DNA of 64,000 nucleotides from Eucommia ulmoides (GCA_016647705.1 CM028326.1:20282401-20346400), one strand, 5' to 3'. Numbered from the stretch's first letter, positions 46,125-57,590 are shown. Numbers and translations: made by a program. The notes: generated by a model from the letters alone, not told the origin.

Positions 46125-47436
46125 TGATCCTGCCTCATATTGACCTTTTGGATTTGGGATGGGTTGACTTAGAAACTTTCATTTTTCTCGTTTTCCTATA
46201 TCAGTTGTTAGTTGACCCAATTGCATTTCAATTTTAGAGACAGATTGTTGGGTTGACTGCATAAACTGTTGTAAGGTTTCCTCTAAAGATGGTTTTCTTG
46301 GAGGGTATGACGGATTGGAATGGTGAAAGTTTTGGTTGTGGGTGTTAACTTGAAGCCCTGATTGGTTCATTGTAGATTGATTCTGTCTCTATGAAAAATT
46401 TGGATGGTTTCTCCAATTTGGATTATATGTGGGAGCAAATGGGCTATCAGATTATTTTCCATAAGAATGGAGTGCATTGGCCTATTCAGAATAGGTTTCT
46501 TGGAAAGTTGGCAATGATGGACATGATTGAGCGGTGTGGGATGGATTTTTACATAAGGCATATACATCAATTTTACAATTTATGCTTTGGCTCAAGACTA
46601 ATGCGTCAACTTTCCTAGTCAAATTAGATAGACTGGTTTTTATATCATTATTATCTCTCACCTCATAAATTCATTCTCTTTTCGGTGCATTGGGTTTGAC
46701 TCTAGAATCTAGACAGTTCCATTGTTGAGAGTTTATAGACAGTGTTTCAAGAGATTCCCACGCTTCCTGCCTACGTAACTGCTAAAATTTTCCACCTTGC
46801 GTAGATTGTATCCTTTGACGATTTAATGGGGTCAAACCATCATAAAAATACTTCACAAGCCTCCAGATTTCAAAACCGTGGTGGGGACGGTTTAAAGTTA
46901 TATGATTAAATATTTCTCAACATTTATAAGATTCTTCACCCTCTTTTTGGTAAAATTCATATATTTTTCTCCTAAGGTGATCAGTTTTTGACATGGGGAA
47001 GAATTTAGATAGGAAGTTGTTAACAAGTTGGTCCCAATTGGTAATTATTCTCGGGAAGAGTGTTCAACCAGGCCTCTATCTTTTAAAGAGAATGGAAAAA
47101 GTCTAAGTCGGACAGATTCATCAGAAAAATTTTGGAATCGAAATGTGGAGCATATCTCGAGAAATTCCTTAACATGCATGAATGGATCTTCTCTTTCTAA
47201 CCCATAAAAAGATGGCAAAAGTTGGACGATGGACGGTTTGAGCTCAAAGGGGAAGTAGTTGTTTGTGGTAAAACTATACATGAGGGAAAGTTGGCTGAAA
47301 TGGGAGAAAAATATTCAAGAAAAGTTTTCTCTGGTGTTAGTGGATTTGCAGGTCTTTCTGGGTTCACAACATGTTCTTCCATTTTTATTAAAGTTTCACG
47401 TGCAATTTCACTTAAAGATAGTATTCTCCTAACCAT
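46125..47436 (-). pseudogene. Gypsy gag of the Athila/Tat-type element
   Basis: Minus strand, likely start ATG at 47,436. A frame change near 47,280 leads to the capsid: FELKPSIVQLLPSFYGLERE, DPFMHVKEFLEICSTF, SVRLRLFPFSLKDRG (47,045-47,281). It continues with stops through a region with HHGFE and FYDGLTP to about 46,800, and ends with SLEETLQQFMQSTQQS and LGQLTTDIG (46,179-46,370). FFPFSL-type capsid motifs are characteristic of this lineage. It is about 430 residues long if whole, and cannot be translated now. Confidence 0.85.
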
Positions 47437-47549
47437 GATTCTTTGAATCTCGCTCCCAAGCATGCATAAACAACCTGTAACAAATTTTATAATAATTTTT
47501 TTAATTAAATAATAAAAAAAATTATGTTTTTTTTTTTTAATTAAAAAGA

Positions 47550-47775
47550 ATATATATGAAAAATAAAGAGGTAGGTGGCTCAGTCTGCCGATTCTCAACA
47601 GAAAATAAAGATAATAAAATAAAAGAGGTAGGTGGCTCAGCCTACCGATTCTCAACAGAAAATAAAGACAATAAAATAAAGAGTAGATGGTTTAGCCTCC
47701 TGTCCAATAGAAATAAAGACAACAGTAGTAGTAATAATAATAGTAATAACAATAATAATAAAACTAGTAGAAGAA
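47550..47775. repeat. Leader tandem repeat and AAT-type microsatellite
   Basis: GAGGTAGGTGGCTCAGnCTnCC, then GATTCTCAACAGAAAATAAAG is repeated two and a half times with a period of about 58 bases (47,566-47,715). An AGTAGTAATAATAATAGTAAT-like microsatellite follows. It lies between gag and the primer site. Confidence 0.8.
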
Positions 47776-47808
47776 TTAAATTAACTTGAATTCCAAAGCT
47801 TTTCTATC

Positions 47809-47830
47809 GCAATCCCCGGCAACGGTGCCA
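47809..47830 (-). other. Primer binding site, tRNA-Asp type
   Basis: The plus strand reads CAATCCCCGGCAACGGTGCCA, which matches the tRNA-Asp 3' end with about two changes. It lies nine bases from the 5' LTR. Confidence 0.85.
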
Positions 47831-47839
47831 AAAACCAAT

Positions 47840-48757
47840 TGTGACGAAAACTGTGTTTTGTCTCGTTTTAAAATTTATATTTACTCGCAAACACATGAAT
47901 CAGATGTAGCAAAGATTAACGGAAGCGAGGTCGATCCCACAAGATTTTTTTTTTATTTTATAGAAAAACTCAATCAATCCAATTTAATTTAATTATAATC
48001 TAGTTCAATATAATTTTGTTTTGTGATTTAAGAAATGAAAAACTAAATAAACAGTGAAATAACTAGTTTAACTTGATTGAAGATTGAGAGATACTAAGAT
48101 TTCAAAATCTACCAATATATAATTAATTAGTTATTATTATTTTGACTCCAAATTTTTAGTGATAGTTTTAAAAATTAAGCCTAACGTAAATCTCAAGTTA
48201 GTTTTTCTTTGCTTTAAAAATTGTAATTCTTAAGTATTATATGTATACAATTTAATGGAAAACATATAATCAAAAGATATTACTTGTTTCATAATACAAA
48301 TCCAAGCATTAAATAATTCATAACAATCAATAATACATGATATTAAAGATGAAATCGTTTATTTAATTGAAATAAAAACCTTAAACATTTCATTACAAAT
48401 TGTTTGGAATCAAAACAATACAACAATTTAATTAATTATATATGATTTTATCCTCAATCTTAGTATAAGAAAAATTAGAAATACATAGAAAAAGAAAGCA
48501 AAACCTTATTGGAAATTGACATCCTCTCCAAGACTAGTTGATGTCCAAAATGGTTTGAAATTGGACTAAGAAATGTGTATCCAATTGTATCTAACCTCAA
48601 GTCATATTTATAGGCACCAAAAAGAAGCCTTGGGAGTAAAATGGTAAAAAATAGAATTAAGAGGGGTAAAAACATAAAATGATCAAAATATTAGGGGTGC
48701 AAGTAGATGGCCAAGTGGGGTTACTGTTCATAGGCGATTACTGTTCACGCGCGGCTG
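47840..48757 (-). repeat. 5' LTR of the Athila/Tat-type element, outer end missing
   Basis: It matches 39,632-40,510 closely, then stops at CACGCGCGGCTG (48,757) against an AT-rich tract with a (TA)n run. About 370 bases of U3, and the target duplication, are missing. Confidence 0.85.
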
Positions 48758-49272
48758 GGAATATTTTAATATATATATATATATATATATATAACAAAAT
48801 CAAATTTGTTTTCCCATTTTGTAACAAAAATAATTTCTCTTTAAAAAAAATAAAAACAAAAAACAATAAACGACAAGCAACAAAATTAAAAATAAAAAAA
48901 AAATGTCAAACAACAAAAAAAAAAAAAAAAAAAAAGGGAAATTAAAAAAAATAATAAAAAGGGGGAAACAAAAAAAAAAAAAGAAAAAAGAGGGAATTTT
49001 CTCTTTATTTTAAAAATAAAATAAAATTTAAAAAAAAGAATTTTCAATAAAACATTCATTTCTATATTAAATATTATAATGGGCCCCAATAGTCAAGCCC
49101 AATCAACATAAAAACCTATGCAATTAAATATCTTTTGAGAAAACCCCAACAGTATTCAACACATAGCTCACACGCGGGGTTGAGAAGAAAATCATAGCTC
49201 ATTTATTTTTGGAAACAATATCAAGCTAAAGAAGGAAGTAGCAATCGAATCCATTCACTTAAAGCTGCAAAT
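48758..49272. other. Low-complexity A-rich DNA
   Basis: A (TA)n run at about 48,768-48,792 and several poly-A runs (48,890-49,030) are present. TGGGCCCCAATAG and AGCCCAATC at about 49,081-49,105 resemble TGGGCY elements of plant promoters, but no supported gene follows. Confidence 0.45.
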
Positions 49273-50582
49273 ATGGGCGAAATTGTGTTGATTATACTTT
49301 CTATTCATATTTTATTATGCCCGAAATTGCAAAGAAACAAAGTGGGTAACCTAAATTTACCAATTCCGATTCAACCATTGCGGCGGCGAACAAGATTCTT
49401 CCCATTTTGCAACGGCGAAAAAGATTCTTCCATTTTTTTCAGCGGCGAACAAGGTGATCATAAACACAGATGAAAGGTATTGCTCTATCTCTCTCCCTAT
49501 CTCCAAATTTTTTAGTGTTTTTATGATTCTACCCACATGTTTTGCCGCTATGGTTCCCCTTGTTTTGCAAACACTTTTCTTCGTAAGAAATTCTTATGGG
49601 TTTCATTCCATTTTTCATTCAATTTCAGTGCGAACAGAATTTGATGTTCTTGTTCCTTGGTCTATAAAAATTAGGCTTGATCTCCCATTAAGTTTTAGTA
49701 AATAGGGAATAGAAGTTTAGGGATCAAGAAATAAACTCACAATAAAGTTTTAGTAACATAAATTGGGAACAGAATTGCACAGTAAATTTGTTTTGACAAA
49801 CTAGAACCATTTTGTTTTTGAAAAATGGAGAACCGAAACATCAATATTCCGTTTTTGTTCCAATATTTTGTGAAGAGAAAAAACCAAATGGCATTTTCAT
49901 GTGTACAACCTTTTCATGTGTGAGCAATTTTAAAATCGTTGAATTTTTGGTTTGCACAGACTTACATGGTTGAATATTATTGCACAGATATGATTAGGGT
50001 GATATTACTTTACAATTATAATTGGCTGAATGTTAATGCACAGTTATAATTGATTAATTTTTTGTTGCACGACTTTTCAAATGTTTTTGATAAACTGTTG
50101 AATAGGCTGAATATTTGCTATATAGCCTTCCATGGGTTGAGCATTGCTGCACAGTTATAATTGGTTGAATATTTGATGCACAATTATAATTATTTAAATA
50201 TTTCTTGGACATTTATATTTGGTTGAGTTTGATTTATAGACTTCCACGTTGAGCAACCTTGAAATTACAACATTCTAATTATCAAATTATGAAACTATTA
50301 TTGTAGAAAAAGATTTTGTTTATATTGATTGTTGTACATCAATAAACTCAATAACCATGGGGGGAATGCAGGGGGATACATGATGTTAATGTTTGCTATA
50401 CAACAATAATGTATAATTGCAATGTACGTCAATGTATAGTAATAATTGATAAAGTATCATAATATTTTTTGCATTTTGTATCTTTATTTATAGGCGTTAC
50501 TGATATTCAAATGCGTTAGTATTTTTTATGTTTACTAAGAAAATGAAAAATTGGGCAACCATACTTGTGGCTAAACACATGG
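49273..50582 (+). other. Upstream part of the MULE region, no gene recognised
   Basis: A short frame from ATG at 49,273 has no family match. At about 49,970-50,190, GCACAGTTATAATTGGTTGAATATTT-type units recur about four times. This may be the 5' part and leader of the MULE at 50,583. Confidence 0.4.
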
Positions 50583-51829
50583 GGAACCTGTTTTGAAATT
50601 GAATACGATATGAGTACTGGTTGTTTTAACTGACTTTTTGTTTCATTCGGTGCTAACATAGCTGGTTTTAAATATATATGACCTCTACATTTTCTTAACG
50701 GAACGTTTCTAAAAGTAAAGTATAAAGGCACGCTGCTTGGCGTGACCGGCAAAGACGAGGATAACGGTAAGCGGGGGATAAAAAGTTTAGTTGTATTTTT
50801 ATGTGCTATTCAATTTATTTTTGTTATTGTATCCCACGTAATATTTGTTGTACACCGACAAAAACAATCTTTACTGTTATTTTAACCATAATATTCAATG
50901 TACAATAAATAGTGCATTTTGAATAACTAAAATTTTGTAATTTTCTGACAGGTATATATCCATTGGCTTTTAGAATCGTTGACTCTAAAGCGGAAGTCCA
51001 CTGGGAATGGTTTCTAAAACAACTGATTAATGTTATACCACTAGAACGAGTAATGACATTCGTATCTGATCGACATGCTAGATTAATAAAAGTTGTGAAG
51101 AAGGTATTCCCAAACGCATTCCATTCATTTTGTTTGAACCACTTAACAATGAATTTGAAGGAAAAAATTGGAGCTCATTCACCAGTGGTAAAACAACGGT
51201 TGTTGTAGTTGTTACGCGAGTGTTACAAAGCAAAAATAAAGTTTGACTTTTACACACTACTGGCAGAATTAAAAACCGAGGGGTCCAAATATATTTTCGA
51301 TTGGATTGATGATTTGCCTCGAGAGAATTGGACAAATGCTTTTCTCAAAGGTCAAAGATACGGTGAATTGACATCAAACGCCACAGAAACATCTAACAAA
51401 TGGATTGTTGAATCCAGACACTTGCCAATTCACAAAGTCGATCGAATTCGTGTTGACCTAATGGAACAACGAACAAAACAACGTAACATGGCGTCAGGTG
51501 TAAAAAATATTCTTTGTCAGATAATCGAGGTACAAATGCTAAAAAGATTAGAAGAATGCAGGACATGGGTGTTGTGCGAATCTCTAAATGGAGTTTTTGA
51601 AGTTCAATTGGACCCTTCTGTACTTGTGGACCTAAAAAACCAAACATGTTCTTATTTCAATTGGAGGGACAACATGATACCGTGTATACACGCTTGTACT
51701 GCTATTACAAAGACCGGTGAAGATTTAAACTCATATGTAGAGGAGTACTTCCACATGTCCTTTTACTGTCTAAGTTACGAGGATGAAATTTTTGTTGTGC
51801 CAACTGCGGAAAAAAAAACGATAAAATAA
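50583..51829 (+). pseudogene. Mutator-like (MULE) transposase, decayed
   Basis: Exon 1 (50,583-50,766) contains CFEIEYDMSTGCFN, LFVSFGANIAGF and LNGTFLKVKYKGTLL. An intron with GTAAGC and CTGACAG borders lies at 50,767-50,951. Exon 2 contains YPLAFRIVDSKAEVHWEWFL, VMTFVSDRHARLIKVVKKVF (second catalytic Asp), FPNAFHSFCLNHLTMNLK, a stop at 51,206-51,208, then ATETSNKWI and a SWIM-type zinc finger (CSYFNWRDNMIPCIHACTAI, about 51,645-51,705). The domain order is that of plant MuDR transposases. Where members have a catalytic Asp before GT, this has Asn (50,697-50,699). Stops in exon 1 (two) and exon 2 (one) and the missing Asp make it inactive. The N-terminal domain is not visible. Confidence 0.87.
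50767..50951 (+). other. Intron in the MULE transposase
   Basis: A 185-base segment with GTAAGC at the start and TTTTCTGACAG at the end. Removing it joins the frame as DEDN-G-IYPLAF with phase 1. Confidence 0.7.
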
Positions 51830-52617
51830 GAAGATATTGTAATACTACCACCAGTTATCAAACGACCTAAGAGACAACCGAAGAAAATGAGGATTCCATC
51901 AAAAGGAGAATTCAACAAGGGAAAATTGAAATGCAGTTGCTACGGTGGAAAATGACACAACAAGAAAACATGCAAAGAACCCATATGAGATGGCACCATT
52001 TATTAGATTATCATTCTATTTATTGCAGCAACAGTTTCTATTGTTTTTTGAAAAAATCAACATTTTTTGTGGAGCTTTTACTGACTAGAATCGTTTCATT
52101 AATTGATTTTTCATTTTCTAATTTGTTCGACTAATTTAATGTTTTTGGTTATATTTCTAGTGAAAACTCACAAAAAATATCGAGAAACAAGGCATTGATT
52201 ATTTTCACCAAAACGCACAATATTTAATGAAGTTTATTTGACAGAAATTTTTGAGATACGTTACACAACAATTTGGTGTGACCATTTTTTAACAGCACAG
52301 ATGAATATTACTGCACAGTGATGTTTAATGCAACGAAATTATGCAATAATCCACCAAGAATTTATTGCACACGTAACTATTGTTCTGCAGTCATCACGAC
52401 TGATTCAAAAATGTTAACAATGAATACAACGACACACAGGAGATTACTCGTGAACCACATCCATCATTAAATTACACACGTCAAATAAATTTAGAAATAA
52501 GTAAAGCATTAACTCAAAATAATATAACAAAGTTGGAACAAATAATCTAGCAAATATTGTTTTTCTTAAGAACTGAAAAAAAGAAATAAAATAGTTTTGT
52601 CGACGGACTTATCGCAT
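51830..52617. other. Between the transposase and the Ulp1 piece
   Basis: Non-coding. After the stop at 51,829, short frames read KRPRKTKR-like basic stretches that could be remnants of the transposase C-terminus. No other gene is seen. Confidence 0.4.
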
Positions 52618-53000
52618 TCAACTGCTATGCGTATAAAAAGTATCTAAAGCCCAACTACCATGTTTGTCATTTATTATGTCTTTGATAAGTTCCGCCCTTT
52701 CAACAGTTGATATTCCGGCATTGTCTACACGCCTGACGTTTGCTCGTTGCCCAAGGACGAACTGTTTCATAATATACGTAACAATTACTCCACAATCAGG
52801 TCTGTCAAAAAAAAAAATATACAACTTTATAATACGACGGTGCATATACTCACAAAACTAATACAAATCAATATTCTCACTTACCGGTGCCTCTTTTGCT
52901 GAGGCATGTCAAAAATAGGCTCCAAAGTTATCGATCTTTCTTGAGTCGAAGCGCTTGAATTAGTTACAGTCCGAGTGAAATAGTTGATAATATAATCTGC
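52618..53000 (-). pseudogene. Ulp1-like (C48) cysteine protease, C-terminal exons
   Basis: Minus strand. One exon (53,000 to 52,885) encodes ADYIINYFTRTVT and ITLEPIFDMPQQKRH. It is followed by an 83-base intron (52,884 to 52,802, GTAAGT to TTGACAG) and an exon (52,801 to 52,618) encoding PDCGVIVTYIMKQFVLGQ and VERAELIKDI. In the Ulp1 family, PQQ-n-DCGV carries the oxyanion Gln and the catalytic Cys, and both are present here. The exons with the catalytic His and Asp were not found, so this may be a captured fragment. These proteases remove SUMO-like tags. It points towards the MULE transposase on the other strand, and plant MULEs carrying Ulp1 sequences are known (Kaonashi type). Confidence 0.72.
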
Positions 53001-54449
53001 CTATAATTTGCAAACAATGAAATCACTAGTTAATACTAAACAAATAATGACACTAAACAATATAACATAGTAGGATGCATGATAATGAATTTTGACGAAC
53101 TGCAACAATGAAAACAACATTTGGGAGGAATTGGAGTAATTATTGATGTACATTAACAAACGAAACAGTAACACAGGGGAGAATGGGGGGATACCCGATA
53201 CGAATATCGCTATGCAGCAATAAATTTTACAAACATAATCACAAGGTAATTATAACTATACAGTAACCCCAAAATAAAGTAAGGGGAGAGGGATGACAAT
53301 ACATATTGCAGTGTAATAACGAAAAAAAAAATAGTAACATAGTAAAATGGGGTTACGGATACGAATGTAGTTATACAACGATAATATAACGACATAATAA
53401 CCAGACAATTTATAACTGTAAAACAATTGAATAAGAGCGTGCATAAGACACAAAGACTTATTAGTAACAACTCATAATCAATTAAATCACAGAAGTTATG
53501 TAAATTACATCTATACTGTTTTCCTCTTGTTTGCTTATGTGAGACTGGATCGTTGTTGGATCCACCAGCCATTACCTGAGTAACAATTATGGCGCCGCAC
53601 AAAAATTCAATTTTAAACATTAACAATGTAGAGTTTTGTTGTACAGTAACTAATTCAAAGAAATCAAGTATTACACATGTAACAGAAGAAAATAGTAATC
53701 CAAAACTTGACTCAAATAGTAGATTTTTGTTGTACAACAATAAAGTCAAACAACTCAAACATCACTCATGTAATGAATTAAAATAGAAATCCAAAATCTT
53801 GACTTCAAGTGTGGAATTTCAAGTGTACAGTAACAAACCCAAACTCAAACATCAGCAGTCACCCAAGGAACCGAACAGAAAAAGGTACTGCACAAAACCA
53901 CAAGCATACAGAAATGTTTTCTATAGAAAAGGTTGGAAAAGATTCAAGGTTCAATTGAACAGTTCTATAGAAATCGACGAACCATTTTGAGTGCAACTCA
54001 AGATTTCAACAGTTCTAGATCATATAATTGTTTTGTGAAAAACAAAGGATAAAAATTGTATGTGATTGTTCATGTCTACTACATGATCCAAGTTTCGCAA
54101 ATGCATTAAGAAAAATTTCATCATATTACAAACTTCAACCACCTAATTGCAGAATAATATAGTTATATCAGATCTTGCATCATTAATCTCAGGTTTTGAA
54201 CTCATATGATTAGCCTTTGATAATCTGATCATCTAATAGTTTATTTCCTGCAATTCTCTATCAAAATCCAGTACAATAGCTAAATTCACATTGATTTTCG
54301 GCTTCTAATCATAGAACTTTGTTCCTTCTACCTCTTCCATACTTAACACGATTTCAGGTGGTGCTCAGTCCAATCAAACACATAGATAATCACTTTTGTT
54401 GTATATAAACATACATGCACATAGAGATTTAGCACAAGCATAGTGAAAT
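53001..54449. other. AT-rich DNA, no gene recognised
   Basis: A minus-strand frame (53,758 to 53,210) is largely hydrophobic and unlike any family I know. A short stretch MAGGSNNDPVSHKQTRGKQ (about 53,570-53,515) might be an exon of the Ulp1 unit, but this is a guess. TTGTTGTACAnTAA motifs recur. Confidence 0.35.
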
Positions 54450-54880
54450 TCAAGAACATGAATTCAATATGTAATTTTTATTGCATATAAACAATCCTAA
54501 CAACCCAAACATCACCAAACTAGATCGAACCATAGTGAAGTTCAAGAACATGAATTCAATATGTAATTTTTACTGCATATAAACAATCATAACAACCCAA
54601 ACATCACCAACTAAATGGAACCATAGCAAAATTCAAGAATATGAATTCAATATGTAATTTTTATTACACATTAACCATCTCAACAACTAAAACATCAACC
54701 ATGAAAAGAGAGAAAGGGAAATTCAAAAAATTCAAGACACCAAATTTTAATTTTTACTACACATTAAAAATCTTAACAACCCAAACATCACCAGCGAGAT
54801 GGAACCAAAGGAAAATATAAGAAGACGGATTCAATATGTGATTTTTGTTACATATTAACAATCCTAACAATATATCAAGA
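54450..54880. repeat. Tandem repeat of about 97 bases, four to five units
   Basis: Each unit runs GAATTCAATATGTAATTTTT, then ACATATAAACAATC, then AACAACCCAAACATCACCA, then GGAACCATAG and TTCAAGAA. Later units are more diverged. Confidence 0.85.
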
Positions 54881-55753
54881 ACTCAATCGACGATTTTTGC
54901 TACACAGTGGTAACAAATACCTGAACCCTAAACGACAAATAGATTGGGAAAGATGAAACACAATACTACGAAGAATTTGCAACAGAAAATATACCAAGAA
55001 TGAACAAACCCAGTTCAACCCAAGACTGAACAAACGCCCCCAGTAAACAGAGAAAACGCCCAAATCAACGGAGAAGAAAAAAACGCCCAAATCAAATTTG
55101 AGAATGAACAAACACACATCAATGTTCGATTTTAGCACATCAATAAATATATCAAGAACCCAACGATGATTGTTACTGCATATTAGTCGCCAAACCCTGA
55201 ACCCTAAACAGACAAAGATTGGGTGAGATGAAACTTACAAAATACGGAAATCGCCGGCTTGGAATGGACGGAGACGACGGCTGTGAAATGTAAAGCGACG
55301 ACGCTTGGAATCAATTGCAATGGTGATGGTTACGGGCGACGATGTTCGCACCAATGCGACGGTGACAGTGACCGTGAGCGATGACGAGACGATTCTGGGT
55401 ATGACAAGAACAATGCGCCGTGATTATTGCTGTGGAACAATTTATAGGCTTCTTCGAATGGTAGTTTCCAAATTTCGCCGTCGATTTCTCACGAAAATCA
55501 CCTTCCAAAGGAAGCTCCTTCACGCGCTTCTTCTCCCAAAGTGAATGTGACGATTGGAAATGGGGTTCAGGGATTTTCCTTCAAAAGTCCTCTTTTTAAA
55601 TTGGACAACTTTTCAAATTCCATCCTTTTCCCAAAATGATCAAAACTCCTATTTTAACATTTTTGATTTGAAAAGTCCTATGTTGAGTTGGCAAATATTT
55701 CTCTTTTCCTTTTTTACCCCTAGTTCATTACAAGCAAGGGTTTTTCCTTTTTT
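54881..55753 (-). other. Possible promoter and leader on the minus strand
   Basis: On the minus strand GC-richer sequence at about 55,560-55,230 (CGTCGTCGC, CACCGTCGC) leads to GTAAGTTTCATC. Then there are two similar stretches each with TTTAGGGTTCAGGnTTTG. It could be the start of the transcript that includes the Ulp1 piece. No recognised protein. Confidence 0.3.
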
Positions 55754-56331
55754 ACTCATGGTTTGGACCCAAAAAAAGGATCTACTCCATTTTCTCCCAT
55801 TTTTATTTTACTCCCTTTATTTAGTATTATTTCAATTTCAAACCCCAATTTTTTTATTTTTCAATTTCACACCTTTTTCTTTATTCCATTTTTCTTTTTT
55901 CTTTTTTTATTTTTATTTTTGAAACATTTCATTTGTTCCAAATTAAGTAGATATCTACTGAAAATAAATTAAAAAGATATCTAACTGAAAATAAATTAAG
56001 GAGATATCTACTGAAAATAAATTAAGTAGATATCTACTAAATATTACAGAACTCAATATGTTTCTACAAGACTTGTAGGTGAAATTAAGTAAATATCCAA
56101 TGAACTAAAAAATATCACAAAATACCGCTTACATTGTTCTTCAAGAGACAACTTTTTAAGGACTATCATTTGTTCCAAAAATACAAAAAAAAATGGAATA
56201 AAGAAAAATGTGTGAAATTGAAAAGTAAAAAAATGGGGTTTTGAAATTGAAATAATGCTAAATAAAAGGAGTAAAATAAAAATGAGAAAAAATAGAGTGG
56301 TCCCTTTTTTTGGTCCAAAATCATGAGTGAG
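55754..56331. mobile_element. Foldback element with arms of about 180 bases
   Basis: The arm at 55,754-55,940 (TTTGGACCCAAAAAAAGG, TTTTTATTTTACTCC, ATTTCAATTTCAAACCCC, TTTCAATTTCACAC) is repeated in reverse at 56,152-56,331 with roughly 85-90 per cent identity. The 210-base loop contains AGTAGATATCTACTGAAAAT-type units. No coding capacity. No clear target duplication was found. Confidence 0.82.
55945..56040. repeat. Short tandem repeat with AGTAGATATCTACT palindromes
   Basis: About four units of 26-28 bases, each with GATATCTA(A)CT followed by GAAAATAAATTA. The core AGTAGATATCTACT is a perfect palindrome in two units. Confidence 0.82.
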
Positions 56332-56334
56332 AGT

Positions 56335-56562
56335 GAGAGAAAGAGAGAGAAAGGGGGGCAGGCGTGGGGCCCACTTGCCCACTGCCTGCCGAGAGAGAAG
56401 GCAGGCGGGCCCTACGCCTGCCCACTGCCTGCACACACAGAGGGAGAGAGAGAGAGGGGCAGGCGTGGGGCCCGCCTGCCCACTGCCTGCCGAGAGAGAG
56501 AGAGAGAGAGAGGGCAGGCGTGGGGCTCGCCTGCCCACTGCCTGCACAGAGAGAGGGGGGGC
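56335..56562. repeat. GC-rich minisatellite with GA tracts
   Basis: Four units of about 33 bases (starts 56,357, 56,400, 56,458 and 56,513) read GGCAGGCGTGGGGCC, then GCCTGCCCACTGCCTGC. They are separated by (GA)n tracts of different length. Open frames across it on both strands are an effect of the repeat. Confidence 0.87.
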
Positions 56563-57590
56563 AAAATTGGTAATCCAATTTTCATGGAGGTTTTGGGATG
56601 ATTCAAAAATTCATGGTCCTTAAAATGTTGTTTTTTGGCCATTTAGGACAGCAGAAAAATTTTCCCTTCATTTTAAATGAATAGTCTTACCAAGGGAGAA
56701 GACTAATATGTAGGTGGGTTTTGGGGGCATATTAAAAAATCTTTTTAAAAAATTACAAAATTGAAAAAATTATATTTTCTCGTTATAAAAAAATAAAAAA
56801 ACAAAAAACCAAAAGCAAAAAAAATAAAAATCAAATAATCTAAAATCAAATAAAACATTCGGATTTAAATTTTGAATGGACTTAAGCCGTCTTCAGACGG
56901 ACGTCTTGAAGTGCCTAACACCTTCCTCGAGCATAACTAACCACTGAACCCTTTAAAAATAAATATATGGTCGAATTGTGCTTTTGGAATAAAAAATTTA
57001 CTTAAGCTATTTTTCAAATTTTTTTCAAACAAAAAATCTGATTATTTTATAAGAAAACTGACGTTTTAAAAACCTCTCTCTTTAATATTTTTCAAAAAAA
57101 TAAATTATATTTATTTATATTTATTTTCTTTTTTAAAATCCGGAGTGCGTCTGTACCTTATGTCCAATTATTTAGTTTGAACGTTTTATTTTATTTTGAA
57201 ATCTTTTCCTTCTTATTAAATCTTTTTGGCATTTTTAAAATAAAGGCGAGGCAAATTTTGGTATTTTTGGAAATGTTTTCCCGGTATGACCTCTTATCAA
57301 ATATTAAAGGATTTAATAAGGCTGGTTCCCGGGTGTGGTTTATATATGTTTTCGAGATATTTCTTTAATTTAAATGGACAAACTAAAATAAGTGAATAAG
57401 TATGAAAATATGAATGCAAAAACTGACATGATATGAATTATATTTTATTTATGCAAAAGTGACCTTATTTGATTTTAGGCAAGAAAGGTTTTAACTTAGA
57501 CATATCAACGTAAAATTATACGAATATGGGAATTAATCAGGGAACAATACATGAATTACGTGATTATACATAACAATGATTTAATTATTT
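56563..57590. other. AT-rich DNA without a gene
   Basis: No family match. GTGCCTAACACCTTCCTCGA at about 56,911 recalls a motif common near gypsy-type LTRs, from memory only. Confidence 0.35.

Larger units (their letters stand above)
39632..48757 (-). mobile_element. Athila/Tat-type Ty3/gypsy retrotransposon with gag and pol
   Basis: Minus strand: 3' LTR 39,632-40,881, 3' non-coding part, integrase, RNase H, RT, protease, gag, tRNA-Asp primer site (47,809-47,830), and 5' LTR 47,840-48,757. The 5' LTR lacks about 370 bases at its outer end. All catalytic motifs of pol are visible, but stops and frameshifts break each domain. No env-like frame is seen in the 1.3 kb after integrase. It is the only element here with a full gypsy gene set. 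Confidence 0.9.

Noticed and set aside
49273..49473. A 66-residue frame after TGGGCC-type promoter words
   Set aside because: The protein is not recognised and there is no sign of splice structure or conservation; kept only as a note in the region entry.
53210..53758. A 182-residue minus-strand frame rich in Leu, Tyr and Phe
   Set aside because: It looks like a membrane protein by composition only; AT-rich DNA gives such frames, and no motif or homologue is recognised.
55200..55560. Candidate right terminal inverted repeat of the MULE, compared with 49,380-49,460
   Set aside because: Only short GCGGCG or CGACG words match; no long inverted match could be seen by eye.
55554..55972. Frames rich in Phe and Leu
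   Set aside because: They are low-complexity T-rich sequence in the foldback arm.
56053..56642. Proline- and arginine-rich frames on both strands
   Set aside because: They are produced by the minisatellite and GA tracts.
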